A stretch of DNA of 64,000 nucleotides. It comes from Bacteroidia bacterium (GTDB taxonomy: Bacteria; Bacteroidota; Bacteroidia; B-17B0; Aurantibacillaceae). Numbering within the stretch: the stretch's first letter is position 1; the number at the start of each line of letters is the position of its first letter. Below are positions 1 through 8,205 of this stretch, one piece after another. The stretch covers positions 1 through 64,000 of the forward strand of contig JAGNIU010000005.1 of the NCBI GenBank assembly GCA_018000995.1, in the 5' to 3' direction. A program made the translations under genes and the position numbers. Under the pieces are notes generated by a model. It ran no database searches. It saw only the letters and a list, made by a program, of their open reading frames with translations, and was not told where the DNA came from.

Positions 1-2161
1 AACGTTCTAACTGTACATTGAAGTCGGTTAAAATGGTATTCTTCTTTTTGTTTAAAACAGAAAGTTCTTCTTCAATTAAATTTAATTTCTGACGGTTACC
101 GCTTAATGAAGTTTCGATTTCAGTGCCTGCTTTTTGTTTCCACTCTTCTAATTCTTCAATTAGTTTTTGTTCGCGTTTCTCAGCTAATTCTAAAGAGTAA
201 GCTAAAACTTTAACGTCTTCTTTATATTCACCTAATTGTTTCCCAAAACGATCAGCAGCTAACATCTTCTCTTCGTTATTAGCAACTTGGAATTGGTTTA
301 AAGATTCTTCTAAATCTTTAATTTGTGCCAGACGTTCGTTTTTCTCGTGTTGATATTCTTCAATACTTTTCGATACAACTTCAACCTGACCTAATTCTAA
401 ATGGATACCATATAAAGTCTTGGCTGATTCTGCTTTAAACTCAGGGGTTAAATCGGTACGGAATAATAGTTTTTCGTTTACTACTTTACCAATGGTGGTA
501 TGCCAGTCTTTTACGTTTTTCTCTAAATAACCATAAAACGCATCGTGTTGTACATTTAATTTATCCTCAATTTCCTTAATCTCATTTTTTAATTTGATGA
601 TTTCGTTATTGATTTTATTAACCTGATTATTTAAAGAGGTTTTTAATTTTAATTCAGTCGCTTCCCACTCACGTGTCAAGGTCTGAACCATGTTTTGCTT
701 AATAGCGCGCTCAGATTTGTTTTTGTAGTTGATGGCACGCAATTCCGCTAATTCACTTTCTAAGCCTTTAATCTCAGTTTCGTAGAAACGTGTGTTGCGG
801 ATTACTTTCTCTTCCGATTTTAATTCGTTAAACTCAATTTGCTTAGCGGTAGTTTCAGAATTTAATTCATCAATTGCTTCTTCGCGTTTTGATTTTAATT
901 CAGTATCCTTTTTATTGTATTCGTTTTTCTGTAATAATTGTAATTCGTTATAGTGATTAAATACTTCACCGGTTTTAGAATTTATCTTATTAATGTACGC
1001 CGATTTATCATTACGTAATTGTTCAATTAAAGAAGAATACTTTTGCTCGATACTGGAAACGTTAGAGGTTAACGATTCATATTCGCGACGAGCAATATTT
1101 AAATCAACCTGTAACTTTTCACGCTCAGCGTTTTTTTCTACAGCTTGTTCAATGTTTTTCTCTTTATATTCTTTTAATTTCTTGTTCGCATCACGGATGG
1201 TACGGTCGTAGTAACCAATTTCCTCGCGGATATCTTTTTGCTTTTCTTCTAAATTAGTTTTAAAAGTATCATGCGCTTCCACTAAACCATCTAATTCTTC
1301 TTCCTTCTTCTTTGCGGCTTCACGGATAGTTTCGTTTTGAGTTTCAGCATAACGAAGACTGCTTCCTAATTTGTCAGCTAACTCCATTTGTGAACCCTTC
1401 AACATGTGAACCTGATCGTATTTTTTATCAATCAATTCAACCAACTGCTGACTTTCCTTCTTTAAGTAAGTTTCAATATCTGCATACTTCTCGTTAAACT
1501 GACGAAGCTGACGTTCTACTTGTTCTAATTTAATACTAGAGTTCTCAGTTGTTAAAGAGTTAGCGATAAAATCCTTAATGAAACGGGAATCGATACTGCT
1601 TTTAGAACTTAAGAATACGTTAGTAATAGATTTCGGAATGTTTTGATATTTCTCGTTACCTTTTAATAAATGGAATTTAGAAAGCATTTTATCTGTCTCA
1701 GTTCCATAAATAATATTTCTGTAACGTTCGAAGGTATCGATTTGATTAGAGATAAAAATACCGCGTTTTTCAAAACCACCGATTACTTCTTTAATCTTCA
1801 TCGCTTCATCATTCGCATTTAAGAAGAAATCCGGATTGTACGGCGCATCAAAGAAACGGAATACTAATTTATTGTGACGGTACACCATTACACAAAACGC
1901 TGAATCTTCAGTCGTAATTTCATAAATTAAATATGAATTTTCGAAACGGAAGTAGTGTTCCTCAAATGTTTTTTGTGATTGAGCAATACCTAATCCACGA
2001 CTATTAGCGCTATAGAAAAATAAAATAGCACGTTGTAACGATGTTTTTCCGTAGTTGTTTGTTCCCACAAAACAGGTGTTTCCGCACAATTCAATATCCG
2101 CATACTTTACGTTGGTGATATTAATCTCAACAATCCTGTTTAAAATTCTGGTGTTTTCCAT
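1..2161 (-). CDS. jetC: JetC/MksB-like SMC-family ATPase (N-terminal 720 residues; runs off left edge)
   Basis: The reading frame opens with ATG at 2161 and stays open to the window edge, giving 720 codons without a stop. A beta strand (RILNRIVEINITNVKY) leads into a Walker A motif, GTNNYGKTS, at residues 33-41, the arrangement of an ABC/SMC-type head. From roughly residue 225 onward the sequence is almost unbroken charged coiled coil rich in Lys, Glu, Gln and Leu, as in SMC, MukB and MksB arms. Walker B, the ABC signature and any hinge lie outside the window. It follows MksF-like and MksE-like genes on the same strand, so I infer the loop-extruding motor of a Wadjet-type condensin. A Rad50-like or other SMC-like ATPase is the alternative, but the two upstream partners argue against it. 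The Walker A departs from the usual GxNGxGKST form. Confidence 0.75.
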   Translation of the reverse strand, partial: MENTRILNRIVEINITNVKYADIELCGNTCFVGTNNYGKTSLQRAILFFYSANSRGLGIAQSQKTFEEHYFRFENSYLIYEITTEDSAFCVMVYRHNKLVFRFFDAPYNPDFFLNANDEAMKIKEVIGGFEKRGIFISNQIDTFERYRNIIYGTETDKMLSKFHLLKGNEKYQNIPKSITNVFLSSKSSIDSRFIKDFIANSLTTENSSIKLEQVERQLRQFNEKYADIETYLKKESQQLVELIDKKYDQVHMLKGSQMELADKLGSSLRYAETQNETIREAAKKKEEELDGLVEAHDTFKTNLEEKQKDIREEIGYYDRTIRDANKKLKEYKEKNIEQAVEKNAEREKLQVDLNIARREYESLTSNVSSIEQKYSSLIEQLRNDKSAYINKINSKTGEVFNHYNELQLLQKNEYNKKDTELKSKREEAIDELNSETTAKQIEFNELKSEEKVIRNTRFYETEIKGLESELAELRAINYKNKSERAIKQNMVQTLTREWEATELKLKTSLNNQVNKINNEIIKLKNEIKEIEDKLNVQHDAFYGYLEKNVKDWHTTIGKVVNEKLLFRTDLTPEFKAESAKTLYGIHLELGQVEVVSKSIEEYQHEKNERLAQIKDLEESLNQFQVANNEEKMLAADRFGKQLGEYKEDVKVLAYSLELAEKREQKLIEELEEWKQKAGTEIETSLSGNRQKLNLIEEELSVLNKKKNTILTDFNVQLER

Positions 2162-2207
2162 TCTCTCTTTTTATTTAGTTTCTGTATTTTTTATCTTGTA
2201 AACGTGT

Positions 2208-2230
2208 GTCATCCTGAGCTTGCCGAAGGG
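2208..2230. repeat. Short palindromic repeat (CCTGAGCTTGCCGAAGG type) between jetB and jetC
   Basis: The 23 bases contain the core TCCTGAGCTTGCCGAAGG, which recurs in altered form at 36921-36948 and 53435-53457. Dispersed elements of this type are common between genes in Bacteroidota. The jetB stop codon (TAG on the minus strand) begins at the very next base, and the element lies in the 69-base gap before jetC. Confidence 0.6.
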
Positions 2231-2836
2231 CTAGTTATAAATAATTCCGCCAGTTCCTTCTTCCGGACTAGTTTCCTCGTAAATAGCAATTGAGTTAATC
2301 ATATCTAACAAATACGAATACGCATCCATTACTTTGTAGCTCTCTGTTTGTTCGTCTTCTAATTCTAAAAACGAATCACGGGTCATTAAATCACAAATAT
2401 CACGCACCTTGTTCAATAAAGTTTCAGAGCGGTACATTGGAATTTTCTGTAATTTTTGTTTCAAACGAACATTCGCATTACACTCTTCCGAAATTTCGCT
2501 TGGGCGGAAACGTGAACCAATAGTGATTTTATTATCCATACTTGCGAATAAATCAATAACATCGATATAACGTTCAAACGTTTCTAATTTTTTCTCAATG
2601 ATACTATTCGCTTCGCTTGTTTTTGAGAAATAGAAATAATTATTTCCTCTTTCAATATTGTAACGAATAACGTTAAAATACGCCTGTAAACGATCGAAGT
2701 TATCAGGGTTATTGATGATATCATACAAACGTCCCATGTTATCTCTAGAACCATTGCTGGAAATAAAATGTCCACGCGCCATAATGGCGAAAATATCGTG
2801 GGTTTGTTTCGGTAAGTTAAAATCTTCTGCTGTCAT
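2231..2836 (-). CDS. jetB: JetB/MksE-like condensin subunit (DUF4194-like)
   Basis: This 201-residue soluble protein has the size and layout of MksE/JetB winged-helix accessory subunits (about 190-220 residues). Near the N-terminus it shows the family-style pattern of an Ile/Ala-Met-Ala-Arg-Gly-x-Phe-Ile segment, a downstream LYDIINN element, then a YFNVIRY segment followed by GNNYFYF. In MksBEF and Wadjet complexes this subunit binds the kleisin (JetA/MksF) as a dimer and helps gate the SMC motor. It starts 44 bases after jetA ends and is followed after 69 bases by jetC, so the three are probably co-transcribed. The family call rests on pattern recognition and gene order; a profile search against MksE/JetB would settle it. 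The stop codon directly touches a dispersed palindromic repeat. Confidence 0.7.
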   Translation of the reverse strand: MTAEDFNLPKQTHDIFAIMARGHFISSNGSRDNMGRLYDIINNPDNFDRLQAYFNVIRYNIERGNNYFYFSKTSEANSIIEKKLETFERYIDVIDLFASMDNKITIGSRFRPSEISEECNANVRLKQKLQKIPMYRSETLLNKVRDICDLMTRDSFLELEDEQTESYKVMDAYSYLLDMINSIAIYEETSPEEGTGGIIYN

Positions 2837-2880
2837 GATAGTTTATAGTTGAGTGTCTATAGTTTATAGTTTTCTCCGCA

Positions 2881-4122
2881 CTAAGCGGCTTTTTTCTTCT
2901 TTTTTTCTTTTTCTTCGGTTACGGGTAAAATCACAGTGTATCCTAGTCGTTTTTTCTTTTCCCCTACTTCGTATTCAAAATAATTTAAACGGTATCTGAA
3001 ATCTAATTCTTTCTCATATTCCATCGCAATCTCAACGAATAACGATAGTCGGTCTTCAAATTTTACATCTCCGATTGCTTTCGGGAATTTATAATCCATC
3101 AAGTACTCAAATAAATTCGCTTTGTTCTGAGCAAGGAAACGGTCAACCAATTTCTCGGTATCCAATTTAATTTGGTTGTCAACCATTTTATCCTTGAAGT
3201 TGCTGGCCATTTTACCTGCCATACCACGCGCCATTAAACGGGAAATTTTATATTTCTCCGCAATACGCTTACACAAAACATGTCCGTCGTCAGTTACTAA
3301 AAAATCGAGCGCAATTTTGGTACGCGGACCTTTCACACCGTTAAATCGCAAAGGTTTTACAGCTCTTACAATTTCATTAAAATTAGTTCTGAAATGCAGA
3401 GCTCCGTGATCTTTTACCTCTTTCAGTTTTTGTGCTTTCACATACACATCCAGCTGGAATTGAATTTTGTTGATGTAATCGGTAATGTCGGTTTGAATTT
3501 CAATTAAGAAGTCTAAGTTCTCAATCAAATTCGCTTTCAAAGAGTTTACAATACCGTAAAGTTCTGTATCGTTAGTCATGCTGAACAAAGCACGTGTTTC
3601 GGTAATAACCTCTTCTGTTTTCTGAATGAAATCAATGATTGTATCACGTTTCTGGCGGTAATCTTCCAGCTTTTGAATTTTTATGCGGTAGTTACTTTCG
3701 TTTTTGTAAGTATCATCCACATTTTTTTGAAGCTTGATGATTTCGCGAGAGAGAGCGATGTTGATGCGTTTTAAATATTTTTTTATGCTGCGTAAAAAAC
3801 GGTGTTCGTGTACTTCTTGATAGAAGCGGATGTGACGTTTTAGTTCGTTGATGTAATCGTTGATGAAGCCCGGCGTTACCTCTCCAATCTCCATGAAATC
3901 TTCGAACATCGCTACAACAGCGTCGTTCAAACTCACAATACTTTCGTATTCGTAAACCAAATCCAGTGAGCGGAGTTTTTGATATTGATCCGCAGAGAGA
4001 TCTTCTCGCGCCAATAATTCGTTAACCGTTATGTTTTCACGGTTGGCGAACAAAAATTCAACTACGCCACGGTTGTGGTAAAGTTGTGATAATATATCTT
4101 TTACATTGACCTGTAATGCCAT
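2881..4122 (-). CDS. jetA: JetA/MksF-like kleisin subunit of a condensin-type complex
   Basis: The protein has 413 residues. Residues 1-75 look like a winged-helix domain (VVEFLFANRENITVNELL, then a second helix pair). The middle, about 85-235, is long amphipathic helix, and the C-terminal third is mixed alpha/beta ending in a Lys-rich tail (EKEKKKKKAA). This matches MukF/MksF/JetA: N-terminal winged helix, helical neck and C-terminal winged helix that bridges the SMC heads. Known JetA proteins are usually somewhat longer (about 450-500 residues). It is the first gene of the operon jetA-jetB-jetC, the order known for Wadjet. The ATG at 4122 has no competing upstream start. The alternative is a stand-alone MksBEF condensin acting on the chromosome; finding JetD/MksG beyond the left edge would favour defence. 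Confidence 0.7.
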   Translation of the reverse strand: MALQVNVKDILSQLYHNRGVVEFLFANRENITVNELLAREDLSADQYQKLRSLDLVYEYESIVSLNDAVVAMFEDFMEIGEVTPGFINDYINELKRHIRFYQEVHEHRFLRSIKKYLKRINIALSREIIKLQKNVDDTYKNESNYRIKIQKLEDYRQKRDTIIDFIQKTEEVITETRALFSMTNDTELYGIVNSLKANLIENLDFLIEIQTDITDYINKIQFQLDVYVKAQKLKEVKDHGALHFRTNFNEIVRAVKPLRFNGVKGPRTKIALDFLVTDDGHVLCKRIAEKYKISRLMARGMAGKMASNFKDKMVDNQIKLDTEKLVDRFLAQNKANLFEYLMDYKFPKAIGDVKFEDRLSLFVEIAMEYEKELDFRYRLNYFEYEVGEKKKRLGYTVILPVTEEKEKKKKKAA

Positions 4123-4160
4123 TCTTTATTGGGTATATCCGCTAAAATACAAAGGCTAGA

Positions 4161-4182
4161 GCCCGCAATTGGTGCGGGTTTT
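4161..4182. other. Hairpin with trailing T run upstream of jetA
   Basis: CCCGCAATTGGTGCGGG can fold into a short G+C-rich stem and is followed by TTTT on the plus strand. No plus-strand gene ends here, so a terminator role is unclear. It may be a repeat remnant in the leader region of the jetABC operon. Confidence 0.3.
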
Positions 4183-4279
4183 CAACAAAAAAGGGAGTAA
4201 TTCACAAAACTGTAAGTGAGGGGTTGTAATGTATTGGTTTTGAGTCTCTAGCGAGTAGCTCTAGAGGGAAATAAAGAAG

Positions 4280-5416
4280 TTAACACCTGTTATATAATTC
4301 TAACACCCTGTTGATAAATGTTGGCCACAGATATTTTGTTTTTTCCACTTTTAAATTTTCAACAAATTCTTTCTCTCTGTTATTTTCAAAATAATCTAAA
4401 ATACACTCTGAAATTTGATTAGTATCGATAGGAACTGTGTAGCCAATTTTTTTATGTGGAACAAGTTCAGAAAGTCCACCCACATCAGTAACCAGCATTG
4501 GTTTTTCATAATAGTAACCTACCATGGTTACACCGCTGTTAGTGGCATTACGATACGTTTGAGCTACAAGATCTGAAGCGCAGAAGTAATAACGCACGTC
4601 TTCATTAGGAATAAACTGCGAATGAAAAACAACTTTATCTTTCAATCCGTGTTTCTCAATTAAATCTAAATACGGTTGTTTGTCCTCGTAAAACTCACCG
4701 GCTACTAATAATTTTATATTTGAATTTTTGATTTTATCATTGGCCATTGCTTCCAACAAAATATCCAATCCTTTGTATTTACGAATCAAACCAAAAAACA
4801 AAATCACTTTAACGTTTGGATCAAGATTCAATTTCTTTCTGGCTTCTTCTTTACTTACAGCAGCACCGTAAGTCTCATACATTGGATGAGGAGAATATAC
4901 TTTTTTATCAGTCGGTGTAAATACAGAAATATCATTGAAAACAGCTTTACTCATGGTAATAAAACCGTGACAAGCTTTTACAAAATATTTAGTGAATGGC
5001 TTATCCCCTGCTCTTTTCTCGTGAGGAATAATGTTATCGGTAAGAGCCAAAACTTTTATGTTGGTTCCTTTTCTTACCAAACGTCCAATAGTTCCTAAAC
5101 TAGGACCAAAAAACGGGAGCCAGTAACGGAAAATAATAAAATCAGGTTTTTCCTTCTTAATAAATCTTGCTACAGAAAACCAATTGAAGGGATTTACTGT
5201 ATTTATTAAAGTGTGAATTTTTATATCTGATGGAGCGCTTCCACTCGTTTCGTATTGGGAACTCCCCGGGAATAAAAAATTAGGGTATTGTAATGAATAG
5301 GAAATAATCTGAGCATCATGTCCCATCTTATTAAACTCACGGCATAAATTTTCATTGAATTGCGCAGGTCCTCCTCGTAAAGGAAAACCCGGACCAACTA
5401 TAAATACTTTTGCCAT
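4280..5416 (-). CDS. Glycosyltransferase family 4 (GT-B fold)
   Basis: A 378-residue GT-B glycosyltransferase of the GT4/GT1-like superfamily, likely transferring a sugar from a nucleotide-sugar donor in surface polysaccharide or glycolipid synthesis. The N-terminal domain opens with VFIVGPGFPLRGGPAQFNEN, the glycine-rich acceptor-side loop of these enzymes. The C-terminal domain has the donor-side elements ILFFGLIRKYKGLDILLEA and, near the end, the EX7E-like region with VTMVGYYYEKPMLVTDVGGLSELV. It has no signal peptide and acts at the inner face of the membrane. It is a single gene, not part of a visible polysaccharide cluster, and the acceptor cannot be inferred. Confidence 0.85.
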   Translation of the reverse strand: MAKVFIVGPGFPLRGGPAQFNENLCREFNKMGHDAQIISYSLQYPNFLFPGSSQYETSGSAPSDIKIHTLINTVNPFNWFSVARFIKKEKPDFIIFRYWLPFFGPSLGTIGRLVRKGTNIKVLALTDNIIPHEKRAGDKPFTKYFVKACHGFITMSKAVFNDISVFTPTDKKVYSPHPMYETYGAAVSKEEARKKLNLDPNVKVILFFGLIRKYKGLDILLEAMANDKIKNSNIKLLVAGEFYEDKQPYLDLIEKHGLKDKVVFHSQFIPNEDVRYYFCASDLVAQTYRNATNSGVTMVGYYYEKPMLVTDVGGLSELVPHKKIGYTVPIDTNQISECILDYFENNREKEFVENLKVEKTKYLWPTFINRVLELYNRC

Positions 5417-5490
5417 GGATTCAAAAATACAATAAAATAATGGTTTGGAAATTATGCGTTGTTAAGGATTGTGAATCGCTGTTTAAAAAA

Positions 5491-5592
5491 AAAGTCCCGG
5501 AGGGACGACCTGTTTGTAATATATCTATGACAAAATCAATTGAGCTCCGTAGGAGCGTCCCGTTTGTCCACAAGTCGTCCCTACGGGACTTA
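5491..5592. repeat. About 100-bp element with terminal inverted repeats
   Basis: The left end AAGTCCCGGAGGGACGAC and the right end GTCGTCCCTACGGGACTT are near-perfect inverted copies, and each is itself a small palindrome (GTCCC..GGGAC). A further inner palindrome, CTCCGTAGGAGCGTCCCGTTTGT, lies at about 5543-5565, and TGTTTGT/CCGTTTGT occurs twice. This is the structure of a dispersed non-autonomous repeat (REP/MITE-like). Its right end supplies the TAA stop codon of the helicase gene on the minus strand. Confidence 0.7.
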
Positions 5593-7017
5593 ACTAAAAA
5601 AATCCTCTGAAAAATTAATTAGATACACCTTTTCTTTAGCTCGGGTAATAGCAGTATACAACCATCTCAAATAATTAAAATCAATCATTTCCTTAGTCAA
5701 ATACCCCTGATCAATAAAAACTACCGGCCATTGTCCACCCTGCGCTTTATGACAAGTAACAGCGTAACAGAATTTAGCCTGGAGAGCATTGTAATACGGA
5801 CTGTTTTTCATGTAGGCAATCCTCTTCCCTTTGCTTGGTTCATCAGCAACATCAGCGAGTACACCTTCATATAAAGCCTTTTGTTGTTCCTGAGTTAAAC
5901 TTGGTCCGTCAGATGTCATACTTTCTTGTACGATTTTTAGTTGTAAGTCGGGCATATTGGGGTAATCAATCAAACCGACAACACATTCTAAAAAATTGAA
6001 ACCATACATTTCCTCGCGTTTCACAATTCTTTTTATTTCAAAACTATCTCCATTGGCAATAAAACCGATTTCGCTTTTTTCATCGAGCCAGAAATAGTTA
6101 TTCTTTACACTCATAAATAAATCTCCGGCACAAACATCTTCTTCCATATAACGAACTCTCGCTCTCACCGCTTGATTAAATAAATTGGCGCGTTTGTTGC
6201 TTCTTGTCACTATCAACACATCATTATAACCATATTTACTGTAAGCCATATTTAAAATATCCTGCAATTCATCGCCTTCCACTTTCACAACATCGGGCGT
6301 TAAAAATAATTTGGGTTGTTGTCCCTCGTAATTTGCAAGCAACTCTCTTAATTTGGTGGCATTTTCTAAAATTCCACTCTCTAAACTTTGGCGTGCTACT
6401 GTTTTTAACTCGCAACCGTGAATGTTTAAATGAAAGGATGCTTTTAAGAATTTTGGATTCAAAGCAGGACTTTCATCACAACCAACAGGCGGCAATTGGG
6501 CGGTATCTCCAACAAATAACAATTTACAATTCTCACCAGAAAAAACGTATTCAAAAAGGCTTTCTAATAAACCCGGACTCGCATAAGAACTCTGCGTATT
6601 GGAATCAATTCCAATCATAGAGGCTTCATCAACAATAAAAACAGTGTTTGTATGCTTGTTCTCGCCTAACGAAAAGTACATGGAACCACTTTCGTTAACT
6701 GATTTATTGAATATTTTTTTGTGAATGGTTTGCGCCGGACGTTTTGAGTATAAGGATAAAACTTTCGCTGCTCTTCCTGTTGGGGCTAATAAAACGCTCT
6801 TCCATTTAAAAGTGGGAAGTATTTGAGATAAAGCTGATACTAAATTGGTTTTTCCTGTTCCAGCGTATCCTTTCAATATAAATAAATCGGTATTGTTTTC
6901 GCTATTTACAAAAGTGGCAAGTTTTGCAATGGCATCTTCCTGGTCGGGATTAGCCGTAAAGGGCAATTGCTCAGTGAATTGTTTAATAAAAGTACTTATG
7001 TTGAATTGGGCCGGCAT
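5590..7017 (-). CDS. RecD/Dda-like superfamily 1B DNA helicase
   Basis: This 475-residue SF1 helicase is related to RecD, TraA and phage Dda. Motif I is LKGYAGTGKTN (about residues 47-57). Motif II is FIVDEASMIG, motif III is FVGDTAQLPPVG, and the C-terminal UvrD_C_2-type motifs are AVTCHKAQGGQWPVVFID and YTAITRAKEKVYLI. It probably unwinds DNA 5' to 3' in repair or recombination; no RecB or RecC genes are nearby. Similar stand-alone proteins are frequent in Bacteroidota. The final codons (SEDFFS, then TAA) run into the terminal inverted repeat at 5491-5592, so the C-terminus may have been set by repeat insertion. Confidence 0.85.
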   Translation of the reverse strand: MPAQFNISTFIKQFTEQLPFTANPDQEDAIAKLATFVNSENNTDLFILKGYAGTGKTNLVSALSQILPTFKWKSVLLAPTGRAAKVLSLYSKRPAQTIHKKIFNKSVNESGSMYFSLGENKHTNTVFIVDEASMIGIDSNTQSSYASPGLLESLFEYVFSGENCKLLFVGDTAQLPPVGCDESPALNPKFLKASFHLNIHGCELKTVARQSLESGILENATKLRELLANYEGQQPKLFLTPDVVKVEGDELQDILNMAYSKYGYNDVLIVTRSNKRANLFNQAVRARVRYMEEDVCAGDLFMSVKNNYFWLDEKSEIGFIANGDSFEIKRIVKREEMYGFNFLECVVGLIDYPNMPDLQLKIVQESMTSDGPSLTQEQQKALYEGVLADVADEPSKGKRIAYMKNSPYYNALQAKFCYAVTCHKAQGGQWPVVFIDQGYLTKEMIDFNYLRWLYTAITRAKEKVYLINFSEDFFS

Positions 7018-7079
7018 AAAGAGTAAAGTTACTGCATTTTGAATTTAAGAAGATACATTGTGAATATCTATATTTTTCA

Positions 7080-7261
7080 TTTCGACCCCCACCCCGGCTT
7101 TGCCGGGACTCCCCCTTGTAAAGGGGGAGAAATTTTCCGATTACAAATGGAGATATCTATTAAGACAATTTTTACTCCTTAGTAGAAATTCCCGAAAGTA
7201 TACGAAACTATTTTCTCCCCTTTACAAGGGGAGATGTCACGCAGTGACAGAGGGGTCGAAA
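7080..7261. repeat. 182-bp MITE-like element with long imperfect inverted repeats
   Basis: The left arm begins TTTCGACCCC and includes CTCCCCCTTGTAAAGGGGGAG. The right arm includes CTCCCCTTTACAAGGGGAG and ends GGGGTCGAAA. The arms are inverted copies about 45-50 bases long. The left arm carries an inserted GGCTTTGCC hairpin and the right arm a GTCACGCAGTGAC palindrome, so it is composite. It contains no transposase and fills the gap upstream of the DUF3822 gene. Confidence 0.75.
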
Positions 7262-7350
7262 GCGATCAATCAAGTATTTTTCTTAGAAAAGCTGTTTCAA
7301 CCAACTATTTCATCTTTAAAATAAAATACTTTAGTAACTTTAAGCCTTTA

Positions 7351-8205
7351 ATGCTAAGCACAACCGACATACAAAAAAACGTGATTGAATTGAAGGTGGA
7401 AAAGCTTCCATCCGAAGTGCTGGTCATTAATTTGTCTTATCACGGCTTTGAGGTGATTAGTTTTACTAAATCTCCTTACACGATTACAAAAATTGCAGAA
7501 TCTGTTTTTAAAGAGCCTGTTAAACATGCCGATGAATTAAGCGACTTGTTTTTACAATTTGTTGCTGAAAATAATTTCAATAAAGAGAACTACAAAAGTG
7601 TTTTAGTGAATTGGTTAGGAAATAATTTCACTTTAGTCCCGGCCTCGTTTTACGATGCTGATAAAGCAAAAGAAATGTTGGAATTTAATGTTGGCGGAAC
7701 GAACGGCGAATTAACTTTCACAAATGATGTGAATGATATTAAATTAATTTACTCCGTTCCTGCTGAATTAAAAAACAGTTTAGATAAAACATTCCCCAAT
7801 CATAATTTCAAACATATTGGTTACAGCACCATGAAATTGTTTTTCACACACTTTCAATTAAAAAATGCGGATGTGTTTTTGAATATACACCAAGGACAAA
7901 CCGAAGTTCTTATTAAGAAAGACAAAAAGCCGGTTTTATATAATATGTTCAAAACGCAAAGTGATGAAGATGTTTTATACTATTTATTATTTTCTGTTGA
8001 GCAATTTGATTTGAATCCAACGACTTTAAAGTTATTTGTATCCGCTAACCGTTCTACAACCGATAATTTATTCACGGCCATAAAAAAATATGTTAAGCAT
8101 GTTGATTTTACAGTGAGTGATAAAATTATTGTCCGCAAAGAAGCCTTCGAACAAACGCCTCATCATTTTTATTTTTCAGCTTTAAACCGTTTGCTTTGCG
8201 AATAA
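7351..8205 (+). CDS. DUF3822 family protein
   Basis: A 284-residue cytoplasmic protein of the Bacteroidota family DUF3822, function unknown. The fold looks like the actin/ASKHA type: an N-terminal half with alternating strands and helices (SEVLVINLSYHGFEVISF) and a second half with VFLNIHQGQTEVLIKKDKK and LKLFVSANRS. I chose the ATG at 7351; the longer frame from 7234 would begin inside the inverted-repeat element. Its last codons overlap the TTG start of rsmD by 10 bases, the usual DUF3822-rsmD pairing in this phylum, which implies translational coupling and perhaps a ribosome-related role (inference). Confidence 0.8.
   Translation: MLSTTDIQKNVIELKVEKLPSEVLVINLSYHGFEVISFTKSPYTITKIAESVFKEPVKHADELSDLFLQFVAENNFNKENYKSVLVNWLGNNFTLVPASFYDADKAKEMLEFNVGGTNGELTFTNDVNDIKLIYSVPAELKNSLDKTFPNHNFKHIGYSTMKLFFTHFQLKNADVFLNIHQGQTEVLIKKDKKPVLYNMFKTQSDEDVLYYLLFSVEQFDLNPTTLKLFVSANRSTTDNLFTAIKKYVKHVDFTVSDKIIVRKEAFEQTPHHFYFSALNRLLCE

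Noticed and set aside
993-1211. 72-codon plus-strand frame
   Set aside because: It lies entirely antisense to the coiled-coil part of the JetC-like gene and reads as low-quality Cys/Phe/Ser-rich sequence.
1-4122. Housekeeping MukBEF or SMC-ScpAB
   Set aside because: Subunit sizes and gene order match JetA-B-C/MksF-E-B, and MukBEF is largely confined to gamma-proteobacteria; ScpA and ScpB have different sizes and sequence.
6204-6620. 138-codon plus-strand frame opposite the helicase
   Set aside because: It is antisense to conserved helicase motifs, and its His/Asn/Leu composition does not look like a real protein.
7100-7324. 74-codon plus-strand frame and the upstream extension of DUF3822 from 7234
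   Set aside because: Both start within the inverted-repeat element; no conserved residues lie before the ATG at 7351.
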